DNA of 64,000 nucleotides, from NCBI GenBank assembly GCA_964575345.1, contig CAZNQD010000003.1:15525-79524 (forward strand). Direction: 5' to 3'. Positions 1 through 8,539 of the stretch are shown here, one piece after another (the stretch's first letter is position 1; the number at the start of each line of letters is the position of its first letter). Position numbers and translations under genes: made by a program. The stretch comes from UBA1402 sp964575345. Lineage in GTDB: Bacteria > Bacteroidota > Bacteroidia > Bacteroidales > UBA1402. A model generated the notes under the pieces. That model made no database searches and had not been told where the DNA came from. It worked only from the letters and a program-made list of their open reading frames with translations.

Positions 1-946
1 CAGCAGGGCCTCCGGCTTGGGTAATAATGGCGCAATTCTTCCCTTTCGCTTCCTTAAGGGTGAAAATACTGGCGACTGTTGTCAATTCTTCGCGACTGTA
101 ACAGCGCACAATGCCCGTTTTTCGGAACAAAGCCTCCACTGCCGAATCGCTGCTGGCAATGGCTGCGGTATGGGAGGAGGCCGCTCTTTTACCGGAATCA
201 CTGCTACCGGCTTTGATGGCAGCTATCTTACATCCTTTTTTTATCAGCGAAGAGGCATGATACAACATTTTATCAGGATTTTTGACCTGCTCCACATACA
301 ACATTTTAATTTTAGAATCGCGCAGGGGATCAAAATTCAGATCCATGTATTCCAGCACATCTTCTACTCCGTTTTGCTTACTGTTTCCCACCGACCAGAC
401 CGAAGAAAAACGTAAACCCTTCATCAATGCCGATTCAATGATAAAAAGGGCTGTGCCTCCGGAGCTGGAAATAAAATCAACTCCCTCGTTATGAAAATCC
501 GGAACCGGTTGAGTAAACACTCCATGGTAATTCATATTCATAACGCCTATGCAATTCGGGCCAATCAGAGCCGTATCGGTTTCCTCCACAATTCTGAGCA
601 GTTGCTCCTCCAGCAGAGCTCCTGCTTTGGTCTCTTCTCCAAAGCCGGCTGAAACCACAATAAAGGCTTTGACTTTTTTATCTTTTGCCAGAAGCTCAAC
701 CATAGCCGGGCAGGCTGCTGCCGGAATAGAAAGAATAGCCAGCTCCACTTCTGGAATATCCTTCACATTTCTGAAGTTTTTGATTCCTTGAATATCGCCT
801 TCTTCTTTGTGATTTACGGTATATAGTTCTCCCCGGAATTTGCCTTCGATAAGATTCCGTACAATGCGTCCACCGGGTTTGTGTACATTGTTTGAGCCCC
901 CAACAACAACTATGCTTTGAGGATTGATGAGTTCTTTGTTGATCAT
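1..946 (-). CDS. ADP-forming acyl/acetyl-CoA synthetase, 3' end cut by window
   Basis: Partial gene; about 315 codons are visible from ATG at 946 (MINKELINPQSIVVVGG) to the window edge. The N-terminal CoA-binding Rossmann fold has VVVGGSNN at about residues 13-20. A succinyl-CoA-ligase-like domain follows (SSSGGTALF near 160-168), with the SSHTAAIASSD motif whose His259 matches the phosphohistidine region of NDP-forming acyl-CoA synthetases. The family turns acyl-CoA, ADP and phosphate into acid, CoA and ATP, a fermentative ATP source in the cytoplasm. Full-length relatives are near 690 residues, so the ATP-grasp part lies outside. A -7 box sits 36 bases upstream. Substrate is unknown. Family call is firm. 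Confidence 0.88.
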   Translation of the reverse strand, partial: MINKELINPQSIVVVGGSNNVHKPGGRIVRNLIEGKFRGELYTVNHKEEGDIQGIKNFRNVKDIPEVELAILSIPAAACPAMVELLAKDKKVKAFIVVSAGFGEETKAGALLEEQLLRIVEETDTALIGPNCIGVMNMNYHGVFTQPVPDFHNEGVDFISSSGGTALFIIESALMKGLRFSSVWSVGNSKQNGVEDVLEYMDLNFDPLRDSKIKMLYVEQVKNPDKMLYHASSLIKKGCKIAAIKAGSSDSGKRAASSHTAAIASSDSAVEALFRKTGIVRCYSREELTTVASIFTLKEAKGKNCAIITQAGGPA

Positions 947-981
947 AGAGTTAAGGTTTTAAGCGCTTACCTGACAAAGGA

Positions 982-989
982 CAAATATA
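982..989 (-). promoter_or_regulatory. -7 box for the acyl-CoA synthetase
   Basis: Read on the minus strand this is TATATTTG, an exact match to the Bacteroidota TAnnTTTG box, 36 bases before the ATG at 946. No clear -33 TTTG was found at the usual 19-22 base distance. Confidence 0.55.
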
Positions 990-1055
990 ATTTTTTTTAG
1001 CTGTATAAATTGCTGGTAAGGAATTTTTGTCGGATATTTATCCAAAATATATGCC

Positions 1056-2438
1056 ATGTTTTCTACTCAGACATACATTCAACGACGAAATATTCTTTGC
1101 AGTTTACTGGACGAAGGTCTGGTATTATTAATGGGCAACAATGAAAGCCCCATGAATTACGCCGACAACACTTATCCTTTTCGGCAGGACAGCAGCTTTC
1201 TGTATTACATCGGGCTGGACCAGGCCGGATTAATGGCACTTATAGATATCAACGAAGGGCAAACTATCCTATTCGGCAAAGACGCAAGCATTGACGATAT
1301 TGTATGGATGGGGCCACAGGAAAATCTTGCAGTGAAGGCTCTTAAATCGGGAATTAGGCAAAACAGAGATATCAGACAGCTGCCTGAGGTGCTGAAAAAA
1401 GCAAAATCCCAGGGCAGAAGCATACATTTTCTTCCCCCCTACCGGCCCGACAACAAAATATGGCTTTCAAAGACCTTGGAACTTCCTATCGAAAAGCTGG
1501 CTGAACGGGCTTCCCTTAGTTTAATCAAAGCCGTGGTTCAGCAAAGGGAAATAAAGTCCGAAGAGGAAATTGAAGAAATAGAAAAAGCGGTAGATACTTC
1601 CGTGGATATGCACGTTGCTGCCATGAAAACAGCCCGGCCGGGCATGAGCGAAGCCGAGGTGGCAGCCGAAGTGCACCGAATTGCACTTGCCCGGGGGGGA
1701 AACCTTTCTTTTCCCATAATTGCCACCATAAACGGCCAGACTTTACATAACCATTATCACGGCAACATCCTCAGGGAAGGCGATTTGTTTTTGCTCGATG
1801 CAGGCGCAGAAACGGTCAGGCATTATTCGGGAGATCTTTCCAGTACTTTTCCCGTCAGCAATACTTTTACGCCTCTCCAAAAAATCATCTACGAAGCCAG
1901 TCTGAGAGCCCACCGCGCTGCCGTGAACAGCCTGACTCCCGGCAAGACCTTTCGGGCGGTTCATAGGGCTGCCTGTCTGTCGATCATTGACAGTATGCTT
2001 GCTTTAGGTTTAATGAAAGGGAATCCTGAAGATGCTTTTGAGCAGGGAGCCCACGCCTTATTTCTTCCCTGCGGCACCGGGCATCAGATGGGCCTGGATG
2101 TGCACGATATGGAAGATCTCGGCGAACTATGGGTAGGTTACGACGGCGAGCCCAAAAGCACTCAGTTTGGACTGAAATCGCTGCGTTTTGCCAAAAAACT
2201 CAAACCCGGCCATGTATTTACCATTGAACCCGGCATCTACTTTATTCCTGAACTCATTGATTTGTGGAAGGCAGAGAAAAAACATCCCGATTTTTTGTGC
2301 TGGAACAAAATTGAAAAATTCAGAAACTTCGGCGGCATCCGCAACGAAGAAGATTATCTTATAACTGCAAACGGCTTTCGCCTGTTGGGAAACAAGAGAA
2401 AGCCCATGACTGTGAGCGAAGTGGAGGCCTTGAGATAA
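1056..2438 (+). CDS. pepP: Xaa-Pro aminopeptidase (aminopeptidase P, M24B)
   Basis: 460 residues. An N-terminal creatinase-like domain (about 1-170) precedes a pita-bread M24 metallopeptidase domain (about 175-450). The five dinuclear metal ligands can be read: Asp248 (LLDAGAE), Asp260 (HYSGDLSSTF), His343 (GTGHQMGLDVHD), Glu391 (TIEPGIY) and Glu431 (GGIRNEED). The enzyme removes an N-terminal residue preceding proline and there is no signal peptide, so it acts in the cytoplasm. It is monocistronic, divergent from the acyl-CoA synthetase and convergent with the DUF6132 gene. Length and motifs are typical of aminopeptidase P. The start is the first ATG, MFSTQTYIQRR. Confidence 0.93.
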   Translation: MFSTQTYIQRRNILCSLLDEGLVLLMGNNESPMNYADNTYPFRQDSSFLYYIGLDQAGLMALIDINEGQTILFGKDASIDDIVWMGPQENLAVKALKSGIRQNRDIRQLPEVLKKAKSQGRSIHFLPPYRPDNKIWLSKTLELPIEKLAERASLSLIKAVVQQREIKSEEEIEEIEKAVDTSVDMHVAAMKTARPGMSEAEVAAEVHRIALARGGNLSFPIIATINGQTLHNHYHGNILREGDLFLLDAGAETVRHYSGDLSSTFPVSNTFTPLQKIIYEASLRAHRAAVNSLTPGKTFRAVHRAACLSIIDSMLALGLMKGNPEDAFEQGAHALFLPCGTGHQMGLDVHDMEDLGELWVGYDGEPKSTQFGLKSLRFAKKLKPGHVFTIEPGIYFIPELIDLWKAEKKHPDFLCWNKIEKFRNFGGIRNEEDYLITANGFRLLGNKRKPMTVSEVEALR

Positions 2439-2513
2439 AGCCCGCCACTTGGTACTCTTTAGTGACAACTGCCGCCGGGGTCTTAGAATTTGTTAATGAA
2501 CAAGTCCTGCTGT

Positions 2514-2738
2514 TTAGTTGTCTTTTGACTCGTCTTTATCCTGCTTTTTTTTTCGAGGGATGAAACTTAGCAACAAAGCACCAAAAACCATTCCCCAGAG
2601 CGTGCTCAGGTAGGGTGAAGACTTAATGGGACAGCTGCCGCTCTGGCAGCCTACGTAATACCAATACAAAAATCCGCCCAAAGCACCCACTACTGCTCCC
2701 AATATAATCCATCTATTTTTTGAAAGAAATTTTTTCAT
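2514..2738 (-). CDS. small membrane protein, DUF6132-like
   Basis: 74 residues with a short basic N-terminus, two predicted membrane helices (about 11-28 and 44-60), and a lysine/aspartate-rich cytoplasmic tail. Between the helices is the motif GCQSGSCPIKSSP, with two cysteines four residues apart, which I recognise as the signature of DUF6132. Function is unknown; the paired cysteines could bind metal or form a disulfide, but that is inference. It stands alone, convergent with pepP, with no obvious terminator between them. Confidence 0.7.
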   Translation of the reverse strand: MKKFLSKNRWIILGAVVGALGGFLYWYYVGCQSGSCPIKSSPYLSTLWGMVFGALLLSFIPRKKKQDKDESKDN

Positions 2739-2888
2739 ATTTATTTTTTTTAAAACATAATGCTTTGTTTAAACATTTATTATTACTTTTCGGCTCGAAA
2801 TATAAATTCCCCCCAAGGGGGGGTGAGGCACATGCTGAACACACTCTACTTTTGAACAAAAATACAACTCTTTTAAAACTTTTATCTC

Positions 2889-4604
2889 ATGAAAACACTT
2901 AATTTAAAATGGAACTTGATTGCCGTTATTCTAGCTGCACTCTTTTTATTTTCATCTGCCTGCGATCAGATACCCGAAATTGATCCTAATTTAATCGGTG
3001 CCGAAAACAGCCTAATCAACACACCGACCACCTGGGAAGCTAACTCCGTCAAGACCATTGACTGTGCCCTGATTATTAACTCCATCCTGACCATCGAAGA
3101 GGGCTCCACCATTAAATTCACCGAAAACGGCAGCCTTTTGATAGGCTCTTCTACCAATGCTGCCCTGGTAGCAGATGGCTCAGCCGAAAAACCCATTTTG
3201 TTTACAGGGGCTGCCAGCGATGACGAAGGCAGCTGGTACGGCATCAGTTTTGGGGCAAACAATTTGTCTAATACTACCGTTCTTGATAATTGCACCATTC
3301 AGGGCGCGGGCAAAAACAACCAACCGGCCATTACCGTTGACAATACCAATATTTCCATGGATTCCTGTATTGTAAGGTATTGTATGGCAGAGGGTATTGA
3401 TCTTAAAAACGGTGGAGGTTTCCGTAATTTTGAACACAATCACCTGGCTTATTGCGGCAGTTACCTGCTGCAAGGAGAACCAAACAAAATGCTCGGGCTT
3501 AGCAACAACAACAGTTTTGTCGAAAACCTGGGTAAAAACCTGCTTATTAAATCCGGCGTTTTTTCCACTACAGGCAGCCTGACAAAACTCGACGTTCCTT
3601 ACATTGTTGAGGGAATTCTGGACGTTCTGGGTGCAGAACTCAGCATAGAACCCGGCGTAAGCCTGCTGTTTGAAAGCAATGCCGAACTTAAGGTTGGTGA
3701 AGGACAATATGCCGCATTAATTGCAGAAGGTACCGAACAGCAACCTATAGTCTTTAGTTCCTCTGCTCAAACTCCTCAGGCCGGCGATTGGCGGGGTATT
3801 GGATTTTATTCTTCAAATTCATCCACTAAATCCATCATTAAACATGCCGTGATTGAATACGCCGGCAATCCCACTTACTTCGAAGGTGCTATACAAAACA
3901 ACAGCGGATTTGCCATGGAAAACACCACTTTAAGGCACAGCAATACGAATGGTTTACTATGCTACTCGGAAGGATATTTCACCTCTTTCCATAACAATAC
4001 CATAAGCGATTGTGTAAAAGATCCGATTGTTATCTGGGCCGAAAATACACACAGTATTGGTTTTAATAATATCATCACTGCAGCTGCCGGTAAAGGAATA
4101 TATGTTGATGGCTCTTATGTTACCAGAGATGTTCGTTGGATCAGACAAAGTGTGCCCTACATTATCGGCGGCAGTATTACTGTAACCTCAGAATCGGGCA
4201 CAGCCAGACTGAGTATAGATCCCGGCACAAAATTGGCTTTCCAAAGCGGAGTCAAGCTTTACGTGGGAGACAACGGGGTACTGTCTGCTGCCGGTAAAAC
4301 CGATTCTATGATACTTTTCACCACGAATGCTATTACACCCTCGCCCGGTGACTGGGAAGGAATTGAATTTCTGGAAGGCACAAGGGGTGGAACCCTGCTG
4401 GATTATTGCATAGTTGAATATGCAGGACATCTCGATCTTTTCAACATCTGTATAGGCACATCCAATGTCAGCATCACAAATTCTATCATAAGGCATTCAA
4501 GCAAATACGGAATTTATATTCGTTGGAACGATCCCGCCTACACTCCCGTTATTGAAAACAATACGTACGATGGGAATGAATTTAATGTGTACTACGAGCA
4601 ATAG
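2889..4604 (+). CDS. lipoprotein of three tandem right-handed beta-helix repeats
   Basis: 571 residues. The N-terminus is an SPII signal: hydrophobic stretch 9-22, lipobox SSAC with Cys25. The rest consists of three diverged tandem units of about 186 residues, starting near 47, 236 and 422. Each unit carries, in order, an LTIEEG / LSIEPG / LSIDPG turn, a W-x-GI segment (116, 301, 489), a C-x-I/V-x-Y-A-G-like strand and an IRHSS/TLRHS strand. This Asn/Gly/Ile-rich rhythm is typical of parallel beta-helix proteins (NosD, pectate-lyase-like, surface lipoproteins). No catalytic residues were recognised; a surface binding or structural role is a guess. It is monocistronic, with no partner genes. 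Confidence 0.75.
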   Translation: MKTLNLKWNLIAVILAALFLFSSACDQIPEIDPNLIGAENSLINTPTTWEANSVKTIDCALIINSILTIEEGSTIKFTENGSLLIGSSTNAALVADGSAEKPILFTGAASDDEGSWYGISFGANNLSNTTVLDNCTIQGAGKNNQPAITVDNTNISMDSCIVRYCMAEGIDLKNGGGFRNFEHNHLAYCGSYLLQGEPNKMLGLSNNNSFVENLGKNLLIKSGVFSTTGSLTKLDVPYIVEGILDVLGAELSIEPGVSLLFESNAELKVGEGQYAALIAEGTEQQPIVFSSSAQTPQAGDWRGIGFYSSNSSTKSIIKHAVIEYAGNPTYFEGAIQNNSGFAMENTTLRHSNTNGLLCYSEGYFTSFHNNTISDCVKDPIVIWAENTHSIGFNNIITAAAGKGIYVDGSYVTRDVRWIRQSVPYIIGGSITVTSESGTARLSIDPGTKLAFQSGVKLYVGDNGVLSAAGKTDSMILFTTNAITPSPGDWEGIEFLEGTRGGTLLDYCIVEYAGHLDLFNICIGTSNVSITNSIIRHSSKYGIYIRWNDPAYTPVIENNTYDGNEFNVYYEQ

Positions 4605-4647
4605 TCTTCGTGTGTGTTCGACAGGGATGAATATAACAGAACAAACC

Positions 4648-4678
4648 TTGCAAATTAGTATGTTTTAGCTTACCTTTG
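4648..4678 (+). promoter_or_regulatory. promoter of tRNA-Arg
   Basis: The -33 TTG is at 4648-4650, followed by a 20-base gap and then TACCTTTG at 4671-4678. Both boxes and the spacing match the Bacteroidota housekeeping promoter, and the tRNA begins 14 bases after the -7 box. One of the best matches in the window. Confidence 0.8.
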
Positions 4679-4691
4679 CCGGCGCAAAAAA

Positions 4692-4765
4692 GGACCGGTA
4701 GCTCAGCTGGATAGAGCAACAGCCTTCTAAGCTGTAGGTCTTGGGTTCGAATCCCAACCGGTTCA
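4692..4765 (+). tRNA. tRNA-Arg (anticodon UCU)
   Basis: A 74-base cloverleaf. The acceptor stem GGACCGG (4692-4698) pairs with CCGGTTC (4758-4764), with one G-U; discriminator A is at 4765 and CCA is not encoded. The anticodon stem ACAGC/GCTGT encloses the loop CTTCTAA with anticodon TCT, which reads AGA arginine codons. The T stem TTGGG/CCCAA encloses TTCGAAT. All arms are intact. It is a single gene with its own promoter just upstream. Confidence 0.95.
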
Positions 4766-5046
4766 CTTTTAAGCTTTCGGCATTCTTTAAAAGCCAGGAC
4801 TGTTTAATTTCAGCTTACGAATTACCACCTTCTTTATAATTAAAAACCTCCTTCGTGTTTTATTAAGAATTCCGAACCTTAACCTTCCATTCGATTATTC
4901 AGCGTCAAAACAATCTAATTATAGAAAAATCAGCTGTTTTTCTTATAAAAACACCCGAAATGCAGAAAAATGAACAAATAAATTGCATTTTTTGAAAATT
5001 ATTAAATTTAAGTCCTTATCTTGCGCCGTCAAAATTTTTAAATAAT
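4766..5046 (+). other. 281-base non-coding gap between tRNA-Arg and the cold-shock gene
   Basis: No reading frame is supported. An A/T-rich stretch just after the tRNA (CTTTTAAG at 4766-4773 against CTTTAAAAG near 4785-4793) could form a weak hairpin. The last 60 bases hold the likely cold-shock promoter. Nothing else was recognised. Confidence 0.5.
4991..5024 (+). promoter_or_regulatory. probable promoter of the cold-shock gene
   Basis: TTTG at 4991-4994 and TATCTTGC at 5017-5024, 22 bases apart. The -7 element departs from TAnnTTTG in its last two positions, so this is a moderate match. It would give a leader of only about 16-20 bases, shorter than the long thermosensor leader of E. coli cspA. 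Confidence 0.4.
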
Positions 5047-5238
5047 ATGTACAACGGAAAAGTAAAATTTTTTAACGAGGCCAAGGGCTTCGGGTTTATT
5101 AAAGAAACGGAAACTTCAAAAGAGTATTTCGTACATGCCAATGGTCTTATCGATCGCATCAAAGAAAATGACGAAGTCACTTTCGAATTGGAAGAAGGCA
5201 GAAAAGGATTAAATGCAGTAAATGTTAAATTGGTGTAA
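5047..5238 (+). CDS. cold-shock domain protein (CspA family)
   Basis: 63 residues, a single OB-fold cold-shock domain. RNP1 is KGFGFI (residues 13-18) and RNP2-like YFVHA is at 27-31; the N-terminal GKVKFFNE is the family hallmark. It binds single-stranded RNA and DNA and is thought to melt RNA secondary structure in the cytoplasm. Length is slightly under the usual 65-70 residues because the C-terminus stops right after the last strand (NVKLV). The gene is monocistronic, with its own promoter and a strong terminator. Confidence 0.95.
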   Translation: MYNGKVKFFNEAKGFGFIKETETSKEYFVHANGLIDRIKENDEVTFELEEGRKGLNAVNVKLV

Positions 5239-5270
5239 CATCTTAACATACAACATTTAGTACGATTGAG

Positions 5271-5308
5271 AAAAGCTGTGTTTCCCCGAGAACACAGCTT
5301 TTTTTTGT
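5271..5308 (+). terminator. intrinsic terminator after the cold-shock gene
   Basis: A 12-bp inverted repeat, AAAAGCTGTGTT (5271-5282) and AACACAGCTTTT (5291-5302), encloses the loop TCCCCGAG and runs into a T tract. On the opposite strand the stem ends in four T, so it may also stop transcripts of tamL, which ends at 5318. Confidence 0.85.
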
Positions 5309-5317
5309 CCACAACTG

Positions 5318-7654
5318 CTAAAAAGGATAGCCGATGGCCAGGTGCAGGGCAAAGTCGTTCCATTGATCGATATGCTTAATCCTCCATCGATCATCGGCAC
5401 TAAGCCCCGAGGGATCAAACACTTTCATGCCCGCATCCACACGAACCAAAAAGAAATTAAAATCAAAACGCAAACCCAGACCCGCACTGCAAGCCAATTG
5501 TTTATAAAATTCATCGAAATGGAACTGACCACCCGGCTGATTGTTGTAATTGCGTAAGGTCCAGATATTACCAACATCCACAAACAAACCACCCTCGAGC
5601 ACCCAAAATAATTTACTGCGCAATTCCGCATTAAGGTCCAGCTTAAGATCTCCGGACTGATTCATAAAATCGATCGTATTAAGGCTGCTCTTGTAGGAAC
5701 CCGGCCCCAGGGTTCTGACAGACCAGCCACGTACAGAGTTGGCTCCTCCTGAAAAATAGCGTTTTTCAAATGGCAGGATCTTTGAATTTCCATAGGGATA
5801 AGCCACTCCCATACCCACACGATAAGCAAAACGGTTACGGGGATTCAGAACTACGCTTCTGGTATATTCAAATTCTCCCTTCAGATATTGAGAAAAAGGG
5901 ATATTTCCTATCGTATAAGCCTGATTTTCGTCTTTTTCGGCCCCTAGTAAGGAGTAAGCCAGGCTTAATGCATTTCCTGCCGATTCAATATTGGCGCGTA
6001 TGGTAAAAAAAGTCTGGTTAGAAACTCCAAAAGGAACACTGGAATAAAGAATTCCATATTGGGTTCGCAATATAAAGTGATCTTCGTAACTGTATTTTAA
6101 ATACGAATTATCGGAGAGGTAGGTCGCTTTGAAAGCAGAGTCCACCCTGGGCATGTAGACGTAGGCCAGATCGAGCAAATTCAAATTCTGACGCAAACGT
6201 TGCTTTCTCCAGGTATATTCCACGGTGCCGGCAGCCATTGTTCTTAAAAATTCCGGACGGGACAGGTTAACGTAACTGATTTTGAAATTAGTATTGGCGT
6301 CCACTCCCTTTTTGAAATCTCTGGACAAAAAAGGAATTTTAAAGTCTGGAAACTGCAAGCCGATTTCACCCCCAAACTCAGCGTAGTCGTTCTGGAAAGA
6401 ACTTGATAAAGCCTCGTAGGCACCCCGTAAACTTGTGCTGAAAGTTTCTCCGCCTCTAAGCAGATTAAGATGTGAATAGGTTAATGTACCGGCGACACCC
6501 AGATCGCCTGCTGTGTTGGTACCCTCCACATCCATGGAAATTATATTGTTTTTGCCGGGAGTCAAAACAACATAACAATCCAGTTGAGCTTCACTACCTG
6601 AACTTGAATCTTGCGCGGCAATTTCCTCAAAACGAATATTGACATATTTCATATTCTGCATAGAGTTGAAGCGGGCGTAAGTTCTGTTCACAGTTCGTGC
6701 ATCATAATATTCGCCAGGGGTAACCATACAATTATCTGCCAGCACTTTGGGTTTAATAAATGGTTTGTCCCGGTAAACAACTGCATAATTCTCGTAGGGT
6801 ATGGAATCGTAATCCGACAGCGCCGCAAAAGGATTGGAAGCTCCCTGGAGCCCTACGTTTCGCAGGTAAACCGAACTGGGAACATCCAACATAAAATAAA
6901 CATGGCGAATACGGTATTGTTTATGCGGCCCGTATTGGGAACTGCCCTCCCGGCTGCGCTGCAAATAAGGCTTTATTATCAGCTTTAAATCAACAAGATT
7001 CGTATTGATTGTACTGTCTGCCTCAAAACTGAAATGATCTTTACTGACAGCATAATAGCCATAGTTTCTGGCCCAGGAAACCAAGCGGGAACGTTCTTCG
7101 TTGAGCAGGTTGGTATCGAACTTGTCTCCTATTTGCACCGGGGACAGAGACAAAGCATCGTAAATAAGCATGTGGAAAGGATCCTGAGGATCAATTTCTG
7201 CTGTGTAGCTGTTTATTCGGTAGGCCTGATTGGGACGAATGCTGTAAATAGTTTTGATTTTCCTTCCTTTGCTCACTACCCGGGTTTCCACTTCTGAATC
7301 AAAATAACCTTTGCTGAACAAATACCGCTCTATGGCCATGGCAGAGCGCTGGGTGAGCAATTCTTCGTAAATGACCGGGGCTTCTCCAATATTTCTCAGG
7401 CTGCGATTGATCCATTTGCTTGTGTCCTGGCCGGATATGTTGTATAATCCCAGATTAATTCTAAACAGGCCCCAGAAGCGCGAATTTGGTTGTTGCCGAA
7501 GGTAATTCTTCAACTCCTTTTTTGAAAGTTCCTCGTCTTTAAGCTCTATGCTTGTCCCGGTAAGCAGTTGTCTGTCTTCCGGCACATATTTGAGTGTATT
7601 GCAGGAAACAAACAGCAGGGAAATCAGCACATAAAACAGACTTTTTATTCGCAT
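5318..7654 (-). CDS. tamL: TamL-type Omp85 outer-membrane lipoprotein (BamA/TamA family)
   Basis: 778 residues. The SPII signal has lipobox FVSC with Cys18. The N-terminal half holds POTRA-like repeats. The C-terminal half is a 16-strand-type Omp85 barrel with the conserved VRGW motif of loop 6 (in GGANSVRGWS) and a terminal Phe (AIGYPF), the usual barrel insertion signal. In Bacteroidota such lipid-anchored TamA homologues (TamL) work with TamB in outer-membrane assembly, but no tamB is adjacent. The gene is monocistronic with a good promoter, divergent from the RNA methyltransferase. It could instead be another Omp85 paralogue; the barrel family itself is firm. Confidence 0.85.
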   Translation of the reverse strand: MRIKSLFYVLISLLFVSCNTLKYVPEDRQLLTGTSIELKDEELSKKELKNYLRQQPNSRFWGLFRINLGLYNISGQDTSKWINRSLRNIGEAPVIYEELLTQRSAMAIERYLFSKGYFDSEVETRVVSKGRKIKTIYSIRPNQAYRINSYTAEIDPQDPFHMLIYDALSLSPVQIGDKFDTNLLNEERSRLVSWARNYGYYAVSKDHFSFEADSTINTNLVDLKLIIKPYLQRSREGSSQYGPHKQYRIRHVYFMLDVPSSVYLRNVGLQGASNPFAALSDYDSIPYENYAVVYRDKPFIKPKVLADNCMVTPGEYYDARTVNRTYARFNSMQNMKYVNIRFEEIAAQDSSSGSEAQLDCYVVLTPGKNNIISMDVEGTNTAGDLGVAGTLTYSHLNLLRGGETFSTSLRGAYEALSSSFQNDYAEFGGEIGLQFPDFKIPFLSRDFKKGVDANTNFKISYVNLSRPEFLRTMAAGTVEYTWRKQRLRQNLNLLDLAYVYMPRVDSAFKATYLSDNSYLKYSYEDHFILRTQYGILYSSVPFGVSNQTFFTIRANIESAGNALSLAYSLLGAEKDENQAYTIGNIPFSQYLKGEFEYTRSVVLNPRNRFAYRVGMGVAYPYGNSKILPFEKRYFSGGANSVRGWSVRTLGPGSYKSSLNTIDFMNQSGDLKLDLNAELRSKLFWVLEGGLFVDVGNIWTLRNYNNQPGGQFHFDEFYKQLACSAGLGLRFDFNFFLVRVDAGMKVFDPSGLSADDRWRIKHIDQWNDFALHLAIGYPF

Positions 7655-7674
7655 TCGGGATTTTCTTATAACGG

Positions 7675-7707
7675 CAAATGTACATCATTCAAAGCAATGT
7701 TCACAAA
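7675..7707 (-). promoter_or_regulatory. promoter of tamL
   Basis: On the minus strand TTTG (7704-7707) is followed after 21 bases by TACATTTG (7675-7682), a full match to the Bacteroidota promoter. It lies 20 bases before the ATG. Confidence 0.75.
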
Positions 7708-7745
7708 TTCAAATGGATAAATTTCTGCAGGCTGAATTTCTTTTG

Positions 7746-7753
7746 TAGTTTTG
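7746..7753 (+). promoter_or_regulatory. -7 box of the SpoU methyltransferase gene
   Basis: TAGTTTTG matches TAnnTTTG exactly and lies 18 bases before the ATG at 7772. It is arranged back to back with the tamL promoter. No -33 element is evident. Confidence 0.55.
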
Positions 7754-7771
7754 TTTTTCTAAAATTCGCCT

Positions 7772-8539
7772 ATGCTAAGTAAAGCCAAAATTAAGTGGAT
7801 ACGTTCGCTGGATCTTAAAAAAAACAGGGCAGAACTCCATTTGTTTGTAGCTGAAGGCCATAAATTAGTAACGGAGTTGCTGCCCCTTATGTCCTGCCGC
7901 TTTTTGACGGCTACCGCAGAATGGCTGAAAAAATATCCCGGCATTAGGGCTGCCGAAATAGCAGAAGCCTCTTTATCGGAAATCGGCAAAGCCAGCAATC
8001 AACAACATCCCCAAGAGGTGTTGGCCGTTTTTGAAATACCTGACAGAAAACCGGATTTGAATTATTTAAAGACGAATTTATCTCTTGCTCTTGATAATAT
8101 TCAGGATCCCGGCAACCTGGGTACCATCATTCGCACTGCCGACTGGTTTGGCATCAATGTCCTGCTTTGTTCCATAGGATGCGCAGATGCGTTTAATCCC
8201 AAATCAGTACAGGCCAGCATGGGTTCTATAGCCAGGGTTGCAGTTCATTATATTAAACTCGAAGAATTTCTTCCCACATTGAATGTTCCTGTTTTCGGTA
8301 CCTTTCTCGAAGGAAAAAATCTTTACGAGTTCCCGAATCTGCCGCAGGCGGCCGTGATACTGATGGGGAACGAAGGCAACGGAATTTCCGAGAAACTTAA
8401 ACCGATTGTAAACGAAAGGCTGTATATCCATGAATTTCCGGCCGGCAGCAAAAGAGCAGAATCGCTCAATGTCTCCATCGCGACAGGAATCATTTGTGCT
8501 GCTTTCAGAAGGCCGCAAACTAATTCTCGACTTCCCTAA
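7772..8539 (+). CDS. SpoU/TrmH family RNA 2'-O-methyltransferase
   Basis: 255 residues. An N-terminal substrate-binding domain (about 1-95) precedes a SPOUT knot domain (about 105-250). The three SpoU motifs are present: NIQDPGNLGTIIRTADWFG, MGNEGNGIS and LNVSIATGIICAAFRR. The family transfers methyl from SAM to a ribose 2'-OH of rRNA or tRNA; the closest functional types are RlmB/TrmH-like, but the exact target nucleotide cannot be told. Its last 20 bases overlap the convergent DUF4296 gene, so the two stop regions share DNA. Confidence 0.9.
   Translation: MLSKAKIKWIRSLDLKKNRAELHLFVAEGHKLVTELLPLMSCRFLTATAEWLKKYPGIRAAEIAEASLSEIGKASNQQHPQEVLAVFEIPDRKPDLNYLKTNLSLALDNIQDPGNLGTIIRTADWFGINVLLCSIGCADAFNPKSVQASMGSIARVAVHYIKLEEFLPTLNVPVFGTFLEGKNLYEFPNLPQAAVILMGNEGNGISEKLKPIVNERLYIHEFPAGSKRAESLNVSIATGIICAAFRRPQTNSRLP

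Noticed and set aside
17..791. Plus-strand frames across 17-791
   Set aside because: Antisense to the ADP-forming acyl-CoA synthetase, which is open from the edge to 946.
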